DNA of 64,000 bases. It comes from Coniochaeta sp. PMI_546 (lineage: Eukaryota; Ascomycota; Sordariomycetes; Coniochaetales; Coniochaetaceae). The stretch is taken from the NCBI GenBank assembly GCA_021432605.1, contig MU271145.1, positions 1,984,001 to 2,048,000 on the forward strand, in the 5' to 3' direction. The notes under the pieces are model-generated. The model worked only from the letters and a program-made list of their open reading frames with translations. It was not told the origin of the DNA and ran no database searches. Position numbers and translations under genes: made by a program. This document shows, in pieces, positions 35,927 to 48,039 of the stretch (its first letter is position 1; every line of letters starts with the position of its first letter).

Positions 35927-37837
35927 ATGCTTTTCACTGCTACCTTAGCCGCTCTCGTTGGAGCTGCTGCTGCCAAGGACGGCCGCACATTCGCCGTACT
36001 GCGTCACCATGGAAATGGACCACTGATGACCGGCCGGGTCGATCCCGTCGTCAACCCTGGAGTTGTCTCGAGCCACGTCCATACCGTCATGGGTGCCAGC
36101 AACTTTGGCATGAACGCGACCGGAGCCAGCCTCCGTGACTCGAGCTGCACAACCGCCCTGATAAAGGGCGACCTGAGTGCCTACTGGTATCCACAGCTCT
36201 ACTTCCAGGATCCCCAGGATGGCCACTTTGAGCCAGTTGAGTTGTTCTATATGAACATCTACTACTTCTTCGAAGGGACCAACGACGAGATCAAGGCCTT
36301 CCCGACTGGCCTGAAGATGGTCAGCGGTAATGCTATGACAAGGGATCCGCCAAACACAGACGGCAGGCAGAACCTCGACCCTTCAAAGGGTCCAGTCAAT
36401 CCTCTGCAGTGGACTTGCCCACGCAAGAACTTCGACCCCCCCAGCTGGCCTGTCGGATCTGATGGCACCAAGGCTGGTATCCAGGACCCAAACAACAAGG
36501 GTTCCGGTGTTGGCTTCCCCTTCGCGACCTGCGACGGCTATGCCTCGCCTCTCCGCATGGATCTCCACTTCCCTTCTTGCTACAACCCCGCCGCTGGTCT
36601 CGAGAACTACAAGGAGAACATGGCTTTCCCTTCCAGCACCGGCAACGGCAAGCAAGACTGCCCTGCCGGCTGGATCCACGTTCCCCACATCTTCTTTGAG
36701 GTCTACTGGAACACCCCCAAGTTCGACAGCCGCTGGACCCAGAACCAGGGCTCTCAGCCTTTCGTCTTGGCCAACGGTGATCGTACCGGTTACTCCGGCC
36801 ACGGTGACATGATTGCTGGCTGGGACGAGACTGTTCTGCAGCAGATCATTGACAACTGCGACGCCGGTGACTCTGGCATGGACAAGTGCCCCGGCCTTAT
36901 CGGCGGACTCAACAAGGACGCCCCCTCCTGCAACATCCAGTCGCCAGTCAACGAGCAGGTCGACGGAATCTTGACGAAGCTGCCTGGCAACAACCCTGTC
37001 TCTGGATGGGGTGTGGGATCTGCTCCAGCGGCGCCTGCTGATACTCCTGCGGCGTCGTCTGCTGCTCCTGCGGCGTCTTCCCCGGCTGCTGCTGCCTCCT
37101 CCTCGAAGCCTGCTTCCTCGAAACCTGCCTCGTCCAAGTCGGCCACTTCCGATTCTGCCACTTCCAAGACCACCAACGACAACCAAGTGAAGCTTCCCAG
37201 CCCAACCACTGCTGCTGCCTCAGCCGACTCACCAGCGGCCAGCGCTCCCGCTCCGGCAGTTCCCAGCCCGGACACCACTTCCGCTGCGGCTGGCTCCTCG
37301 TCTGATGTCCAGCCTACAGACGCTCCCTCTGTGGGAGGTGACAGCACCTCGACCATCTGGGAGACCGTCACTGAGTGGAGCACGGCTACCGTCACCGCCG
37401 GCGCTGCCCCAACAACAACCGGCACCCCAGTCACCGTTAACGGAACAGACAGCACCCTCCCCGACATCGCCGGCTTCAAGTACGCAGGCTGCTTCAAGGA
37501 CGGTCGCGACCGTGCTCTCGCCGGCGAGGTCCGCCCCAACCTGGGCAAGATCAGCAACACCAACTGCATCACCTACTGCAAGAGCAAGGGCTGGGCGCTC
37601 GCCGGTACCGAGTATGGTGGTCAGTGCTACTGCGGCAACTCCCTCTCGGGCTCCGAGCTCCTGGACGAGTCGGCGTGCGCTCTCCCTTGCGAGGGCGAGG
37701 GAAGCGAGACTTGCGGCGGCGGCTGGGCTCTCTCCGTCTACTCGGCCGATGGCTCTGCCAACGTCGTCACCAAGGTCAAGCGTCACCACAACCACCTTGC
37801 CTACCACCGCCGTGGACCCTCCGCTCGTCGGAGATAG
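35927..37837 (+). CDS. Secreted DUF1996-WSC domain protein
   Basis: Single exon, 636 aa. A signal peptide is clear (MLFTATLAALVGAAAA, then KDGRTF). Residues about 30-270 are the DUF1996 domain. It has the usual opening (RVDPVVNPGVVSSHVHTVMG), histidine-rich and Trp/Cys-containing blocks, and a SGHGDMIAGWD element. A Ser/Ala/Pro/Thr-rich linker of about 130 residues, probably O-glycosylated, follows. Then comes one WSC domain (about 515-605, YAGCFKDGRDRAL to GGQCYCGN to ETCGGGW) with the expected cysteines. WSC domains bind cell-wall glucans; DUF1996 has no firmly known activity. The C-terminus is basic (HRRGPSARRR), without a clear GPI signal or membrane anchor. The protein most likely acts in the cell wall or outside the cell. 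The start has a CAACATG context. Confidence 0.92.
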   Translation: MLFTATLAALVGAAAAKDGRTFAVLRHHGNGPLMTGRVDPVVNPGVVSSHVHTVMGASNFGMNATGASLRDSSCTTALIKGDLSAYWYPQLYFQDPQDGHFEPVELFYMNIYYFFEGTNDEIKAFPTGLKMVSGNAMTRDPPNTDGRQNLDPSKGPVNPLQWTCPRKNFDPPSWPVGSDGTKAGIQDPNNKGSGVGFPFATCDGYASPLRMDLHFPSCYNPAAGLENYKENMAFPSSTGNGKQDCPAGWIHVPHIFFEVYWNTPKFDSRWTQNQGSQPFVLANGDRTGYSGHGDMIAGWDETVLQQIIDNCDAGDSGMDKCPGLIGGLNKDAPSCNIQSPVNEQVDGILTKLPGNNPVSGWGVGSAPAAPADTPAASSAAPAASSPAAAASSSKPASSKPASSKSATSDSATSKTTNDNQVKLPSPTTAAASADSPAASAPAPAVPSPDTTSAAAGSSSDVQPTDAPSVGGDSTSTIWETVTEWSTATVTAGAAPTTTGTPVTVNGTDSTLPDIAGFKYAGCFKDGRDRALAGEVRPNLGKISNTNCITYCKSKGWALAGTEYGGQCYCGNSLSGSELLDESACALPCEGEGSETCGGGWALSVYSADGSANVVTKVKRHHNHLAYHRRGPSARRR

Positions 37838-38572
37838 GCCCGGTGATCACCAACCCTTCCACACCAGACCTTTCTTCACGGTGTCGGAACTGTGTTTTAC
37901 TTCTCCGCCTGGGGGCCCATTGGCCTTGTTAGACTTCATTCAAATAAGGGGCGATTTGGTTTCTCGATTTAGGGAATTCCCGGACAAAAAACGGCGCAGG
38001 CTGGAGAAATCAATTTCTGATGACGCTACGAACGCTTGCGGTTCACACTTCACTTCAAACAACACATGTATAGCTAGTTTACAACGCATGGACATTCTTC
38101 TTCACTTCTTTTGGGGGGGCGATGGCGTCGTAAGCCTCGTCCTGCCCGGCCTAGATGGGCGCTTTTGGATATTTGCCATCTTTGTTTAGATAGATGGAAT
38201 GGATATCAGAGTTGCGATGTTGCAACTCAACCAAATCATTTTCGACCTGTTTGAGCTCATGGAATGTTCCCGATACCGTGACTTCGTCTCTGCTAGCCGC
38301 GCAAGTATCCTTGCCGGATGTATATTTAGTGCGAATGGTCATATCCCTGTGCGTTCGTCAGAATAAGCCAGCTCAGAGCGCACCATAACGACACAGTGCC
38401 TATGAGCATATGTGTTTATACGCGAGAGGGCTCAGTACAGTCATGCTTCATGAAGGAGAAAGATTGTTTGGATTTCCTAATCAAAGCAGGTTTGATATAG
38501 CGGTCAACCCCAGATTACAGTTCCTACCGCGTGAGTAACCCAAAACCAACCAAACTCCTCTTTCAACCCAGC
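37838..38572. other. Convergent spacer between WSC protein and K+ transporter genes
   Basis: About 735 bp containing both 3' ends. No gene or RNA is recognised. Confidence 0.5.
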
Positions 38573-41308
38573 TCAAATCTCCTTCACAAACCCAACCTCA
38601 ACAAGCTTATCAACATCAATATCCAAATCCGCCAACTTAGCCCTCGAATTATCCCTGATCCACAAGAACGTACCCAGCAACACCCTCCTGACCGCAGTCC
38701 TCACCCACCCGCCCGCACCACGTACCCCCTTCACCCCCTCCCCATCGCCCCCTCCATCCCGCCTCTTGATCCTCATCGCCTCCTTGCCAAGCACATAGAC
38801 AGTCTGCGCCTCGACCGCCCTCCTCAGCGTCTCCAGCTCGGCAGCCAGGTGGCCATTACCCGCCCTCCCGCTCACCGCCAGCTCGATCTGCGCCACCAGG
38901 TCCCGCGCCAACCCGGGCCTCAGCACGTCGTCCGCGTACCCGTGCCGGAGCACAACAGAGTACGTATCCGGCAGGAGCGCCACGCCCCCGACGCGGGGTT
39001 TCACGTTATTCCCGCTCCCACTCCCGCTCCCGGCGACGTCCTCGCCGGAGCGAGCGGCGGTGGCGCCCCACTCCTCCGCCTCGCTCCCTGGGGCGGACGA
39101 GGTCCGCCCCGCGGCGCTGCGGCGCGTGACGACGAAGCGCTCGCCCAGCGGGACCGAGGGGACGGGCAGCGGCCGCATGTGGAAGAAGACCAGCACCGCG
39201 GGGCGGGCGGCGAACTTGCGGACGAAGTGGACGAAGGACGGGGGCAGCACGGCCGGGTCGCCGGCCTTGTCGAAGAAGATGCCCAGGCCCGGCACGGTGG
39301 TGATGGGTAGGGAGCCGAAGGGTTCCGACAGGCGGATTGTGGGCTGCGAGGAGGTGAGGGAGGATGTGGAGCCGCGGGGCGAGGGGGTGGCTGATGTCGA
39401 TGCGGCTGCTGGTCTGGAGAATGGGGTCTTTGTTGTTGGATCGGGGAGTTGTGGCGTGCGCTGGGCCCCGACGGTGAGGAGGGATGAGGCCGGCAGGCGG
39501 TCGAGGGACTCGGCGACCCATTGCGCTTCCTTGCCGTAGCGCCAGAGGATGTGTATCGCGGAGAGGATTACGGCGAGGAGTATGGTGAACCAGGCTCCGT
39601 CGGGGACCTTGGTGAGCACTGACGTGGTGTAGACGCCGTCTATGGCGGCGAAGATGAGGAAGACGGGGAGGACGACGTAGATTGGCAGGCGCCAGACTAG
39701 GATGGCGACTAAGGCGACCATCCAGGTCGTGATGAAGGTCACGAAGATGACGCAAACGCCGTAGGCGTTGCCTAGGGACGTGGTCTGCCACGTAGGTTAG
39801 TAAGACGAGGGCTGTAATGCGCACGGTAGTGAGGGCTTACATTGTTATAGACACCCGTGACGACAACAGTGCCGATCATCAGTAGCCAGTTGGCGATGGG
39901 GATGTAGATCTGTTCGTGGAAACGCTTGCTGGTATGGACGACCTTGATGTGAGGGAAATAGGAGAGACGCATGACCTGCACCAGCAGCTGGAAGGTGCTG
40001 GTAATCATTGCCTGCGATGCGACGATGGCAGCGAGTATGGCAATCACCAAGCTACGGACTGTTAGCAGGCAGCACACAGGACACCGTTTCTAGGACAGCC
40101 TCGACGCACCTGAATATCAAAGTTCCCGGAGGAACGGTGAAGAAGAACGGGTTTGTAAAGGCCGTCTCCGTGGTATCGGCCGAGATAAAAGCGGCTTGGC
40201 CAGTGTAAGCCAGCAGCAGGCATGGGTATGCCAAGCCGAGCCACGAGACCTGGACGGCGCGCTTGCTGAACGCGCCCAGATCAGCAAACAGCGCTTCCAC
40301 TCCGGTGAAAGCGAGCAGGATGCCGCCTAAAGACTTCCACCCGTCGTGTCCGTTACGTGTAAAGTAGTTGAAGGCGAAGTATGGGCTAAAGGCCTTCAGG
40401 ACGGTGTAGTCAAACTTGGCTAGGTTGTATATGCCTGAGACAAGATTGAAGAGCAACCAGACTGTGACGATAGGGGCGAAGGTGGTGCCAAGCCTCGCGG
40501 TGCCGAACGGCTGGAGGAGGAACAGAAACACGAGGATTCCGACGCTGATACCTATGATTGCGGAGGTCTCCAGATCCGGTTTGACGACTCTGATGCCCTG
40601 TACGGCACCGAGAACGGACTGTGCCGGAGTGAGGACGCCGTCGGCCATGACAAGAGAGACGCCAAGGACACCAATGAACTTGAGAAAAAACTTTGCAGTA
40701 GACGAGTGCTCCAGGAAGCTTCGCAGAGTTCGTCCAGTTGTCTTCATCTCTCCTGTCTGGTATCGTTCAAGCTTGGTCATGGCGCGTGTGTTGGGATCGT
40801 GGTGGGTAATGTTGATGTAGCGTGACAGGAGGCTGTAAAGGGCAAAGGTGCCTCCTTGTCCGTCATCGTCGGCTGACAGCACGATGAATGTGTACTTGAC
40901 AGTGACGATCAAGGTCAAGGACCATATGATGATGGACAAGCTCCCGACAAGATCATCCCAAGAAGGCTGTGACGAAAATGTCGAGGAAAAAACGTATAAC
41001 GGACTGGTTCCGATGTCGCCGTATATCACGCCGACAGACTGGAAGCTCAACCACAGCAAAACCAGGCCGCTGTATTTCTGTACAGATATTTCCATTAGTT
41101 CGCCCTCTCTAGAAGTGATTGCGTGTAGACTCACCTGCTTGCGAGAGCCATGTAGATCTTCGTTGGCTATCTGACGAGCTTTCTCCTCGTCATCAAGCTC
41201 GGTCGAGTGCTTTTCGTAGACACTGGATCGTTTTTCAGCAGAGGCAACCCGCTGTTCTTGCGCGGCCGGCAGAATGGAATCATCAAACTGGATCTTAGGG
41301 GTCGCCAT
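38573..41308 (-). CDS. hak1: HAK/KUP-type high-affinity potassium transporter
   Basis: Four exons: 41308-41135, 41077-40110, 40051-39841 and 39784-38573. Introns are 57, 58 and 56 nt, and the product is 854 aa. It is a plasma-membrane K+ importer of the KUP/HAK/KT family. The family signature GVIYGDIGTSPLYV lies in the first membrane helix. About twelve hydrophobic helices follow, including GVLGVSLVMADGVLTPA and the TTSLGNAYGVCVI block created by splicing exon 3 to exon 4. The long cytosolic C-terminal domain (from about residue 560) contains a low-complexity Ser/Thr/Pro insert and ends RAKLADLDIDVDKLVE. Intron 1 is divisible by three and has no stop, so an unspliced form would add 19 residues ahead of the first helix. 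The ATG at 41308 is preferred to an in-frame non-conserved extension upstream. Confidence 0.94.
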
Positions 41309-42713
41309 GAGTGTGAGGTAAAGAGCTGCAATCACAGCCCTCCAGATGATGAGGATCACGCAGCAAGAACACAACCAGAACGGACGCGATAGTAGGGACG
41401 AGGTAAATCAAGGTGAGAAAACTTCAAAACTTATATTCTTCGTTTGACGTCCCTCATATATCATTTTTGGCACATCATACTCTACAAACTCTTCACGGCC
41501 TTGGAGACGACCTTCCACCCTCGGAGCTCCGCAGAATGCTTACCACCATCCCTCCAACTGACAGAAACAAACAGGTCAGAGATAACTATCCTCTTTGACA
41601 ATCTCGGATTGCCGGATCCGGCAAGATACAAACACGGAACCGCATGTAGAAGAATAGCGAGAATATTGTATCCAGGAATTCATGAGACGCGTCTTTGGAT
41701 TGAAGGTGGCAGGTAGACTCTACGAGAGTCTGGTAGCAGCAACAACGGGGAAATCAAGGGGCACTCATTCAGGGGGGGACTGCCCCAGACCCAAGAATCC
41801 GATTCGAGTAGAACAATAAATCGCGCAGGTGGTCACAATATTAGCTTGCATGGCTATTGCCGGCCTCTTCTCCGTCAAAGAAGATCGAGCACGTGTATGT
41901 ATAATGGGAGGGGGGCTGGGAGGCCGCCCGCCATGGAGGTGAAGGTATCGTAGCCGGGCCGACGAAGAGCTGTTGTGAGGGGTCTCACTTCACAGCCAAA
42001 ACAAGCTTTTGGCAGCTGTCGGGAGCTCTTGGAGCTCCAGGAGGGGGAGGTGCGAGGCTTCAATTAGCGTCTTACGCGAGGAGCTCCCCCTGCTTCCGGC
42101 ACACCCTCCGGCGTCGATCGAGGACAGAAAATCAGGAACTGGCGCGAACCATACGGCACTACCGCTGTGGTGGAAGAAGAAGGATTGGGGCTGTGTGCAT
42201 GCAGAGCATCGGCAAGTAACGGCATGAACAGCGAGGGGAGCTAAAACCAGAGACAGAGAGAGAGAGAGACTGTTTTATGGCCTTAGAACTGAACTCCGCA
42301 CCTTTGTCTCACCGCACATATGACGATGGCCCAAGTACAAGTAGTCAGACCATCTTGAAAATTGAGATTGAGATGTGAATGAAGACTACAGACCTGAAAG
42401 CGGCGATGAGAAGATCGAATGGCCTCGCCTACTGATACTGACGTGCCACAAATGTGATTGAACAATGTCACCTACATTAATGGGAAAGTGGAAGAAATGG
42501 GGGAGTCGTCGAGTGTCGTGTAGTGTACAGTATGTGTATAGTGCAGCCAGTGCGATCACGCACGGCTCTGCATATGACCATAGCTCCTTGCAGATAACGA
42601 CAGCTACCACATCAGGCACATGTAACAATGTAACTACAAACGCCAATATTCTGCGACAGGGACAGGCTCCACTTTTGCCTGGACACTTCTCTTTTTTTCC
42701 CCCAGCAAATATC
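41309..42713. other. Divergent intergenic region
   Basis: About 1.4 kb between the start of the K+ transporter gene and the start of the methyltransferase gene. A short GA microsatellite lies near 42254-42270. Only short frames with no motif are present. It probably holds both promoters. Confidence 0.5.
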
Positions 42714-44606
42714 ATGTCGCTCTATCACGAAGCCGCTGCCATCCTGTCATCGTCAGGCTCAGAAGGTGGCAGTCTCAAGTCAAGGATATACGGGAATAAA
42801 GATCTCAAATCCCCTCCTGCACAACTGTATGCCCTAGTATTCGAGACTTGCAAGTGGAGTCATGTGCTCAAAGAGGTCATCGATGCCTCGGAAATCTTGA
42901 AGCATGAGCGGAAAGTAAGCCATAGCCATAATCCAAGGTTTCCTCCATACTGTACGCTGACGTTCCGTTAGTTGACTCCAGTCCTGTCACTGCTTCTGGT
43001 TCATGATTTTCTGGTGGCAAAGCAAGGAATCGCGCTTCCACTGTCGCATGGCCTGCGGGCATCTGTTGAGCGCCACAAGGCCAGGCTAAATTCCGAGTTC
43101 ACTCGTGCACGTCTGCGTAGGAAGTTGCCCTCGATCGAAGCACTCCGAGATCATGTCGAGGCAGCGGCTAGGACAGGCCCGGTTCACCCTCGCTGGATCA
43201 GGATCAACACCCTGAAGACAACGGCAACCGATCAGCTGGAGACAACATTCAAAGCATTCGAACCCGTTCCCTCGGTTCAAGATGTTGTCAAAAGCACTGG
43301 GAAATCACTTTGCTTCGATCCCCATATTCCGAACCTGCTGGCAGTGTCGCCTGGAACAGACTTCACCAAGACCGAGGCTTACAAGTCTGGGGCAATTATC
43401 CTGCAGGACAAGGCATCCTGCTTCCCGGCATACCTACTAAATCCTGGGCCAGAAGATGGCGATGTTATTGACACATGCGCCGCCCCCGGAAATAAGACGA
43501 CACATCTGGCTGCCATAATACAGTCCCGGAGCACCAATTCCCAAAAGTTATTTGCCTTCGAGAAGGACAAGTTGCGAGCAAAGACACTCGAGAGGATGGT
43601 CAAACTTGCCGGATCTGACGCTTTTACGAAAATAAGGCAAGGGCAAGACTTTCTCAAAGTGAATCCCGAAGCGGAAGAGTACCGACATGTCGGAGCTCTG
43701 CTGCTCGACCCGAGCTGCTCCGGGAGCGGCATTGTTGGACGTGATGAGATGCCGGAGCTGCATCTGCCGGAGGTTCCCGGTTCCAAACCGGCCAAGAAGC
43801 AGACCCCTAAAGACAAGAAGCGCAAACGAAAAGACGACGAATCCCAGCCTAAAACACTTATGGTTGACGACGACGGAGAGACAACAGTGGTCTCCTCCGG
43901 AAAGGAGCTAGAGGCCAGAATCGAGGCTCTTGCCTCTTTCCAACTGACTCTTTTGCTACATGCTTTCAAGTTCCCGGCTGCCAAGAAAATCACATATTCC
44001 ACCTGCTCCCTATATGCGGGCGAAAACGAGCATGTCGTGCAAAAGGCACTGGATTCCCAAGTGGCAAAAGAACGTGGCTGGAGGATCCTGAAGAGGGAAA
44101 AGCAAGTCCGAGGGATGCGTGACTGGCCGGTTCGCGGCTCTCTCGAGGCGTGCGACGGCAACCAGGAGGTCGCCAATGCTTGCATAAGAGCGTATAAGGA
44201 CGATGAACATTGTGTCATGGGTTTCTTCGTCGCCGCCTTTGTTCGTGAGCCAACCGCACAACTCGACGAGGATGGTCCGTATCTGCGAGACGACCAGGGA
44301 CGGATAGTAAGGGACCCGTTGGGAATACCGACCTTGAAAACAACTGGAGAGAAAGCGGTTGAGCCAAGCGAGATGTTCGATTCCTCTAGTCAGGTTGTCA
44401 TCGACCCTGGTCGAGATGGCCATCCTGAGGGTCAAGACGGTGACGGACCCTATCTTCGCGACGAAAAGGGGCGAATAATCCGAGACTCGAACGGAATGCC
44501 TACACTAAAGCCTGCTCAACCGGAGAAAGCTACCCCATACAACGAGGATCAGGACTCGGCAGATGATGAGGACGATAACGACAGTTGGGACGGCTTCGAT
44601 GACTGA
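42714..44606 (+). CDS. rcm1: 25S rRNA m5C methyltransferase, NSUN5/Rcm1 family
   Basis: Exons 42714-42914 and 42972-44606, with a 57-nt intron (GTAAGC to TTAG), give 611 aa. The enzyme transfers a methyl group from S-adenosylmethionine to a cytosine of large-subunit rRNA in the nucleolus. Seen in order: an N-terminal helical part (LYHEAAAILSS); a PHPRWIRINTLK-like RNA-binding block (here VHPRWIRINT); the SAM-binding motif IDTCAAPGNKTTHLA (about 233-247); motif IV LLLDPSCSGSGI with Cys about 316; and motif VI TYSTCSLYAGENEH with Cys about 412, the two cysteines of this family. A Lys-rich insert (KDKKRKRKDDE) lies between them and may be a nuclear signal. The C-terminus is extended by two copies of a 23-residue repeat and an acidic tail. 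It fits NSUN5 better than Nop2 because the N-terminal Nop2 extension is missing. Confidence 0.92.
44271..44510 (+). repeat. Two copies of a 23-residue repeat in the methyltransferase tail
   Basis: Copy one is encoded at 44271-44339 and copy two at 44442-44510. They share 17 of 23 residues around DGPYLRD--GRI-RD--G-PTLK and are spaced by 34 residues. The DNA copies differ at many third positions, so this is an old, selected duplication and not a fresh one. Confidence 0.85.
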
Positions 44607-46240
44607 GGTGTGATGCCGTGCTGCAGCACCGGTCCCGGACACCGGTATCCTTCGTCGACTACACCGGGAGAAGCCCGTGGAACAGTGCACACGTTTCTGA
44701 GGGACAACTAGCAGTCGTGAGGATCAACAAGATATCACAGTTAGAGTCACAGAGTCACATGCTATCCGGATGTGTGGCGGCTCATAAAAGTCCTCAAAAT
44801 TAGAATCGTATCCGAATAAGAGCGAAGATACCAGAGTTCCGTTCTGCTAGTCTCTGGAAGGCTGCCACGTGGAAGCGGGTGGGTCTCGCTTGGCCTTACG
44901 AACGACGATCTACAAACCCGGGCCATTGCCGGTCGGTGACATCATTAGAGAACCATGGGTAGTGGAACGGAACTCCTGTGGCAGAGTATCGTCCCAGAGC
45001 AGCCTCGAGACTGAGGTAGAAGAACGAGCACACGGTAGTGCAGAATCCACCGGGCCGAATACGCACTAGACTCAGATGCCATATCGATGGGTTTTGTCTG
45101 TTTCTGTTGATAGGGCAACATTTGTCAGTGTCAGTACGCGGTCCTGAGCTTGTGATCCTGAAAAATCTTGGCACATTTGATATCTTTTCATTGACCCGCC
45201 GAGTGGGGGTCCAGTCTTCCTCGGTCAACCCTCTCGAGCCCAAGATTTATTACACAGTCCAGTCGCAAATACATACAAGACGTGACCTTTGCGTGCCTTT
45301 GCGTGCCCATTCCTTATGTGTACGTACACATTCCTCGAGCGTGGAGTGGATACGCCCATGCGCTCGTGCGCTTCTCTGTACGAGCGCGGATTCAAACAGG
45401 TTGCCATGTACGAAGCTCTCACAAGGACATAAGCTGGGTCATCGCGCGTGTAAGTCGTGCGTTGAACCAAGATAGTGGTGTGGAAAGTCGGGCCACACGG
45501 CGGTTAGAGAGTACCGAATCCCGTTTGTTTTGTAATCTTTTCCTTATTTGGTCTGTTCTTTGCGCCAATCCTTCTGATCTAGCGATTGCGAACTTGCGAA
45601 GAAGTCTTCTTCCAGCCGAGCCGAGGCACGTTTGGTTCCCGCCCAATCCCGGCGCTATCGAGTAGCGTCAATGTCTACCGACAGATCCTTCTAGCTTAAT
45701 CGCCTGCTATGGCGCAATGACCATGTTGCCGCATCTTCCTATGCAGTACACGGTAGTGACATGCCAACCGGGATGCCGAACTCCTAGCACAACCGCAGCC
45801 TTGGTCCCTGTATCCAGCAGATCTTTCTGTTGGGGGTCGCATCGGGCTTTAGGCGTCCGTCGCAGATCCCGAAATAGTTCGTCTACCCAGTCAGAGGCTC
45901 ACAATGCATGACGCAGAGCCGCGCAGCTTGGCAGATATTCGGAACGCAAGGCTCGTTCATAGCTCCTTGCATAACTCACTTGGCCGGCCTGGTGATGGTA
46001 ATGGGTGTCAGCACGGAAGAGACAACTGGCCCAGTGGAGCCGCCGGAGAGTAGGCAAAACAAGTCTGTCCGGTCTGTTGTTGTGGAGCGTATATATGAAG
46101 CCGGGAGCCCCCGACTGTGTCTACACTTATCCTTTGCGCCTCGTGAATTAGATATCAACCAGAGACTGGCCTCAAGCACACGTTCTTTGAACCTGTAGTC
46201 TACTTCGCCGCCACACGTTGCCCCAGGCCTTGACGCCAAC
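44607..46240. other. Intergenic region, MFS promoter
   Basis: About 1.6 kb with only short frames. Nothing recognisable as RNA or repeat. A TATA-like GTATATATG lies at about 46088-46096, roughly 150 bp ahead of the MFS ATG. Confidence 0.45.
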
Positions 46241-48039
46241 ATGGCTTCAACAGCACCACAATCCTCTACCTCAACACTAGCAGCACCTGAGATGGAACGA
46301 GATGTCGAGGCTCTAAAGCCACGCCGTGACCACGTATCACATTTTGAGCTGGTCTGGGATCAGGCCGGCGTCACCAACTCAGTCCTCAACCACCAATATC
46401 CCGGACACGGAACAGCTGAGTCGCCTTATCTCGTCAACTTCCTCCCCGGAGACCCGCACAACCCACTAGAGTACCCGGCGTGGAAGAAATGGATGATTAC
46501 CATCCTCCAGGCGATCGCTACTTTGGCGGTCGCCTTCGTGAGCACGGCATTCTCGGGCGGTATCAAGGAGGTCATCATGGCCTTCAGGATAGACACAGAG
46601 ATTGCCATCCTGGGCATCTCGCTGTTCGTCCTTGGCTTTGCTATCGGTCCTCTGTTTTGGGCACCCCTGAGTGGTATGTTTCCTTCCTCCCCCTTTCTTT
46701 GCTTGTACCTATCCGGCGGCTAACCGCCAATACAGAATTTTACGGTCGTCGACTACTCTTCTTCATCACCTACGCCGCAATGACGGCCTTCAACGCCGGT
46801 GCTGCCGGTGCGCAGAACATCTGGACCCTGATCATCCTCCGCTTCTTCGCCGGTTCCTTCGGATCGTCACCCTTGACCAACTCCGGAGGTGTCATCGCCG
46901 ACATGTTCCACGCGAACGAGCGCGGTCTCGCCGGCGCCGTCTTCGCCGTCGCCCCCTTCCTCGGCCCTTGCATCGGTCCCATCGTCGGCGGCTTCCTGGG
47001 CGAGGCTGAGGGCTGGCGTTGGGTCGAGGGTCTCATGGCCATCTTTACCGGCGTCGTCTGGATCGTCATCACGGCCGTGGTGCCGGAGACGTACGCGCCC
47101 GTCCTGCTCCGCAAGCGCGCCGCCAAGCTGTCCAAGATCACCGGCAAGGTCTACATGTCCAGGGCCGACTTCCACAACAAGAAGACCATGTCGGCACAGT
47201 TTAAGGTCGCCATCATGCGTCCCTGGGTCCTACTGTTCCGCGAGCCCATAGTCCTCCTGACGGGCATCTACATCGCCATCATCTACGGCACGCTGTACAT
47301 GCTGTTCGCCGCCTTCCCGATCGTCTTCCAGCAGTATCGCGGCTGGAGCGCCGGTGTCGGCGGCCTGGCATTCATCGGTGTTGCCGTCGGCATGATGGTA
47401 GCAGTCGTCTACGCCGCCTTCGACAACAAGCGGTACCAGCGCGTAGCCCACGCGAGCGGCGGCGCGGCACCACCAGAGGCCCGCCTGCCGCCGGCCATCA
47501 TCGGCTCCGTCCTGCTGCCCGTCGGCCTCTTCTGGTTCGCCTGGACGTGCCAGCCGTCGGTCCACTGGGTCGTGCCCATCATTGCCTCGGGCTTCTTCGC
47601 CTGCGGCCTGGTGCTCGTCTTCCTCTCGCTGCTCAACTACCTGATCGACAGCTACGTGCTCTACGCCGCCTCCGTGCTGGCGGCCAACGCCGTGCTCCGG
47701 TCCCTCTTCGGCGCCGCCTTCCCGCTATTCACGACGTACATGTACCGCAACCTCGGCCTGCACTGGGCCAGCAGCATCCCCGCCTTCCTGGCGCTGGGCT
47801 GCATGCCGTTCCCGTACCTGTTCTGGAGGTACGGCGCGCAGATCAGGATGAGGTGCAAGTTCGCCGCCGAGGCGGCGCACATGCTCGAGACCATGAGGGC
47901 GCACGCGGCTCACGCCGCGCCGTCGCAGAAACAGGAGATGCCTGCCGGCGGTGTCATCAGCGACGACGAGATGACCGTTGCTGAGGAGCAGGAATCCGGG
48001 CCGGCGACGGATTCTGAGAGGGACGAGAAGAAGATATAG
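46241..48039 (+). CDS. MFS drug:H+ antiporter-like transporter (DHA1 type)
   Basis: Exons 46241-46673 and 46736-48039, with a 62-nt intron (GTATGT, GCTAACCGCC, CAG), give 578 aa. A cytosolic N-terminus of about 85 residues ends in the family's [11 protein letters not shown] element. Twelve hydrophobic helices follow. They include the spliced block [19 protein letters not shown], which carries the loop 2-3 MFS signature, and [34 protein letters not shown] and [12 protein letters not shown], typical of the fungal DHA1/polyamine and multidrug branch. The C-terminal cytosolic tail is acidic. The substrate is unknown; polyamine, toxin or drug efflux are the usual roles. There is no biosynthetic cluster next to it that would suggest a metabolite. 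Confidence 0.9.

Noticed and set aside
37305-38189. 294-codon plus-strand frame overlapping the end of the WSC gene
   Set aside because: Ser/Thr/Pro-rich shadow frame of the linker and WSC region; it has no signature of its own.
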